Shown here: positions 15,475 through 17,278 of the stretch, one piece after another | Numbering within the stretch: position 1 is the stretch's first letter | Layout: each line of letters starts with the position of its first letter | NCBI RefSeq assembly: GCF_002811875.1 | Contig: NZ_NPDZ01000023.1 | Span: 1-17,278, forward strand | Source of the DNA: Leptospira perolatii | GTDB taxonomy: Bacteria > Spirochaetota > Leptospiria > Leptospirales > Leptospiraceae | Direction: 5' to 3' | Length of the DNA: 17,278 nucleotides | Program-made: the position numbers and the translations under genes | Notes under the pieces: generated by a model | Database searches by the model: none | Told to the model about the DNA's origin: nothing | The model's input: the letters and a program-made list of their open reading frames with translations, nothing else

Positions 15475-15896
15475 AAAAATTTGCTCTAGTTGTAGATGAT
15501 AACGACAAATACGCAAAAAATCTGATATTCTATCTGGAAAAAGCCGGGTTGAAAGTACTGCGGGCGTTGGACGCAGCTGAAGGCTGGAAATTATACCTGG
15601 AGAATAAGGAAAACTTGTCCGTGGTAATCACCGATATCACGATGGAATCCCAAACTTCAGGTCTTTGGATGATTCGCAAGATTCACAAGGACGGATTCCA
15701 AGGTATTAAAATTATTGCAACTACCGGCTTCGATGTGAACGGAGTAATGGGGCTCGGGAAGTGGATATTGCCTTGGTTTGCTGGCATCAGCTATATGATT
15801 CCAAAGGTTCCGCTAAAAAGTGGAACTGTGCAGATGATTGAAACCAATCTAGCGAAAGGAAAGTTTGAAGACGCACTAAGAGTGTTTTTAACCTAG
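15471..15896 (+). CDS. Stand-alone response-regulator receiver protein
   Basis: 141 residues, a single receiver domain with no output domain. Its ATG overlaps the exporter's stop (ATGA). The phosphorylation site residues are present: acidic pair D9 and D10, phosphoacceptor D55 in VVITDITM, T84/T85 in IIATTG and K112 in MIPKVPLK. The stretch between T85 and K112 is 27 residues, a few more than in CheY, and holds a hydrophobic aromatic run [14 protein letters not shown], so the alpha4-beta5 face is unusual. Single receivers act by binding partner proteins. No histidine kinase is in the window. Translational coupling to the exporter suggests the two are needed together, but a physical link is only inference. 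Confidence 0.85.
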   Translation: MKKFALVVDDNDKYAKNLIFYLEKAGLKVLRALDAAEGWKLYLENKENLSVVITDITMESQTSGLWMIRKIHKDGFQGIKIIATTGFDVNGVMGLGKWILPWFAGISYMIPKVPLKSGTVQMIETNLAKGKFEDALRVFLT

Positions 15897-16015
15897 TTTG
15901 CTAGATCTTTTTCCCCTAAATTAACCCTTCATCCTTTCATCAAAAAAGCAGTAATCGAAATTTGCCTTTTATAAAACAAAGTAAAATCTCACTTTAGTCT
16001 ACTGTAGGCAAGCTT
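15897..16015. other. Short intergenic region
   Basis: 119 bases between the receiver gene and the next gene. CTAG-TTTG-CTAG (15894-15905) followed by ATCTTTTT could be a very weak terminator. TTGCCT at 15962-15967 and TAAAAT at 15982-15987 resemble promoter boxes, but the 14-base spacing is too short. Confidence 0.3.
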
Positions 16016-16561
16016 ATGAAATATTTTACTAACTTTTCTTTACTGATCAATAGGTTTATTGACCGACTAGTTTCTCTTATTTATCGAACCGAAAAATTTA
16101 GGAAAAAATTCCATTCCATTTACCCTGATGAAGTTGTAATTGTTGTCAGTGCTGCCAAAGCAATCCAAGAATCTAGCGACAAAGCAGTCGTGTCTGGTCG
16201 CAAATGGATATTTGCCAAAAGATCGAATGTTCTTTTGTCTTCGGGAAGAATAGTATGCGGAAATTGGAATATACCTTTAGATACAATTGAAGATGCAGAA
16301 TTGGTCTTATTAAGATCCAGGCCTTTTACTAAACATTATCGGGGACAGGTCCTAAAGTTGAGGACAAGGTTAGGTCAATTTTTCCAATTTGGAATGCTTA
16401 TTGATAAAGATTGGAAAGATCAAAATGTTTTGCCGTTGCGAATTACTGAGCATTTCCTGCAATACTCCGCTTTAAGTGTGACATTAAGAATAACGGCTAT
16501 TATCGGACTTTCAATGTATCTGATTGGAGAATATCTACTATGCCTTTCTAAGTTCGATTAG
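16016..16561 (+). CDS. Unknown protein with PH-like beta region and C-terminal TM segment
   Basis: 181 residues from the ATG at 16016, with only a weak TAGG upstream. I do not recognise a named family. The N-terminus (1-35) is amphipathic and basic with Phe and Arg. Residues about 38-145 look like an all-beta module: VVIVVSAAKAI, KWIFAKRSNVLLSSGRIVCG, NWNIPLDTIEDAELVLL, QVLKLRTRLGQFFQFGM. This repeats the general pattern of bacterial PH-like domains, where a turn with S-G-R is followed by I-P-L-D-x-I. A hydrophobic segment (about 152-176) near the C-terminus suggests membrane anchoring. It is convergent with, and only 5 bases from, the lipoprotein gene. The PH-like reading is inference from strand pattern. 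Confidence 0.6.
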   Translation: MKYFTNFSLLINRFIDRLVSLIYRTEKFRKKFHSIYPDEVVIVVSAAKAIQESSDKAVVSGRKWIFAKRSNVLLSSGRIVCGNWNIPLDTIEDAELVLLRSRPFTKHYRGQVLKLRTRLGQFFQFGMLIDKDWKDQNVLPLRITEHFLQYSALSVTLRITAIIGLSMYLIGEYLLCLSKFD

Positions 16562-16566
16562 AAGTT

Positions 16567-16932
16567 CTACAATCTCCATTTGCCCGGGTGACCGGCATTG
16601 TGAAATCTGCCTGAAGGAACATGGAAAGGATTGTGCGTATGATGGCGTTGGAATGGATTCGGTGAGTTGTAATTATTGCGGTAACTAGGGCGATTATAGA
16701 AATAGAAGTAAGGATAATTATAACGGGAGATGCCAGATTGATAATAGCGATTACAATTGTACGGAGTTACCTTATTCTGAGCGTTTGAGTTCTGGTTATA
16801 ACATTGATCGTCTTGATTCAGGCCGTTCGGTTCATAATAAACCGGGTAAAAGGTCACACATTTTATCAGCGAAATTGAAACAAATAATAGGATCGTATAC
16901 TTTACTAGAGAACGCAATAACCAGTGATTCAT
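16567..16932 (-). CDS. Small Tyr/Asn/Pro/His-rich putative lipoprotein
   Basis: 121 residues from the ATG at 16932, chosen for its strong ribosome binding site (AGGAGAAGAG, 6 to 7 bases upstream); the frame continues 13 codons further without a better start. A signal sequence (LLRSLVKYTILLFVSISL) ends in LIKC with Cys25 as the possible lipidation site; Lys just before the Cys is unusual for a lipobox. The mature part is low-complexity: Asn/Gln stretches, then a Tyr/Phe/Asn/Pro-rich run (PYFYFYNRP, PSYRNNYNSP) and a His-containing tail (RHHTHNPFHVP, FHNAGHPGKWRL). Such composition suggests an extended, surface-exposed or sticky protein, with the His cluster possibly binding metal. No known family is recognised. 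Confidence 0.65.
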   Translation of the reverse strand: MNHWLLRSLVKYTILLFVSISLIKCVTFYPVYYEPNGLNQDDQCYNQNSNAQNKVTPYNCNRYYQSGISRYNYPYFYFYNRPSYRNNYNSPNPFQRHHTHNPFHVPSGRFHNAGHPGKWRL

Positions 16933-17207
16933 CTCTCTTCTCCTGTAAAATTCTAAGGAGTCCCATCCCAATTCTAAGAACTAAGTCAGCTGGACTCCGA
17001 AAAGTTCCTATTTAATTCTAGTCAGTTAGACCGCTAGAATAGACATTTTTTTTCCAAAATTTGATAAGTTCATTCATTCTATTAAAAGTTCTATTCCGAG
17101 GAGCTCCTACAGTTCTTCCTCCAAAAATAAACCTTGCAGAACTGAAATTTTTCTGTTAAGTGGCGGGATGTACTTCCACCGCACCGGCCCCCACCCTAAA
17201 AATGAAG
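16933..17207. other. Intergenic region with inverted repeats
   Basis: No gene is supported. Three symmetrical elements stand out. ATTCTAG/CTAGAAT lies at 17015-17021 and 17034-17040 with a 12-base loop. The perfect 10-base palindrome AGGAGCTCCT is at 17099-17108. CAGTTCT/AGAACTG lies at 17110-17116 and 17138-17144, followed by AAATTTTT, so it could end a plus-strand transcript. The region from 17161 is noticeably more GC-rich (GGCGGG, CACCGCACCGGCCCCCACCC) than the surroundings. Confidence 0.45.
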
Positions 17208-17256
17208 AACCGGGAACATAGGTAACACTTTAAACCGGAGACATGGGTTACACTTT
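17208..17256. repeat. Two tandem 24-base imperfect repeats, possible insertion-sequence edge
   Basis: Bases 17208-17231 and 17233-17256 match at 20 of 24 positions and share AACCGG, ACAT, GGT and ACACTTT. Runs of this CCGGxxACATxGGTxACACTT type are found at the ends of some integrase-core (DDE) insertion sequences, from memory of such elements. No transposase reading frame is visible because the window ends 22 bases later, so the mobile-element reading is tentative. Confidence 0.5.
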
Positions 17257-17278
17257 TGGTTGTTGAATTAACCTTTTT

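Noticed and set aside
1..17278. CRISPR array, tRNA or rRNA genes, prophage genes
   Set aside because: No regularly spaced repeat array, cloverleaf or rRNA-like segment, and no phage structural or integrase gene was seen.

Overview
The window reads as chromosomal DNA of a Leptospira-like spirochaete. The pointers are spirochaete-style lipoprotein signals (short, loose lipoboxes), a 7-TM AraC-type regulator, a cyclase with a poorly conserved N-terminal half, FecR-domain and OmpA-type envelope proteins, and a moderate-GC base composition by eye. The species call is inference; an intermediate or saprophytic clade would fit better than the most AT-rich pathogens.

Layout: (1) 1-1026, the 3' part of a class III nucleotidyl cyclase gene. 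(2) 1082-1656, a vapBC toxin-antitoxin pair on the minus strand with a compact, possibly leaderless promoter. (3) 1701-4262, an OmpA-domain envelope protein divergent from a membrane-anchored AraC-type regulator. (4) 4402-6144, a CocE/X-Pro-peptidase-like alpha/beta-hydrolase lipoprotein closed by a strong bidirectional hairpin. (5) 6235-7165, a minus-strand cutA followed by a five-TM protein; a patatin-like protein diverges from cutA at 7304-8167. (6) 8212-9691, a minus-strand cluster of FecR-domain lipoprotein, small two-TM NrtS-like protein and TrmO-like protein. (7) 9692-10327, a mostly non-coding stretch with a candidate 43-codon gene and several hairpins. (8) 10328-15896, a compact plus-strand operon: acyl-CoA dehydrogenase, trpE, trpG, an MsbA-type ABC exporter and a stand-alone receiver protein, every junction overlapping or 1 base apart. 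(9) 16016-16932, two convergent genes for an unknown PH-like membrane protein and a Tyr/Asn/His-rich lipoprotein. (10) 16933-17278, non-coding, ending in tandem repeats that look like the edge of an insertion sequence.

The most informative points are these. The trpE frame has no ATG/GTG/TTG start that keeps its conserved N-terminus, but a CTG with a well-placed ribosome binding site overlaps the upstream stop codon. A five-gene operon joins beta-oxidation, anthranilate synthesis, an exporter and a receiver domain. The patatin has lost the usual glycine-rich oxyanion motif, and the TrmO-like protein and the cyclase each carry altered catalytic motifs. No CRISPR array, tRNA or rRNA was seen.
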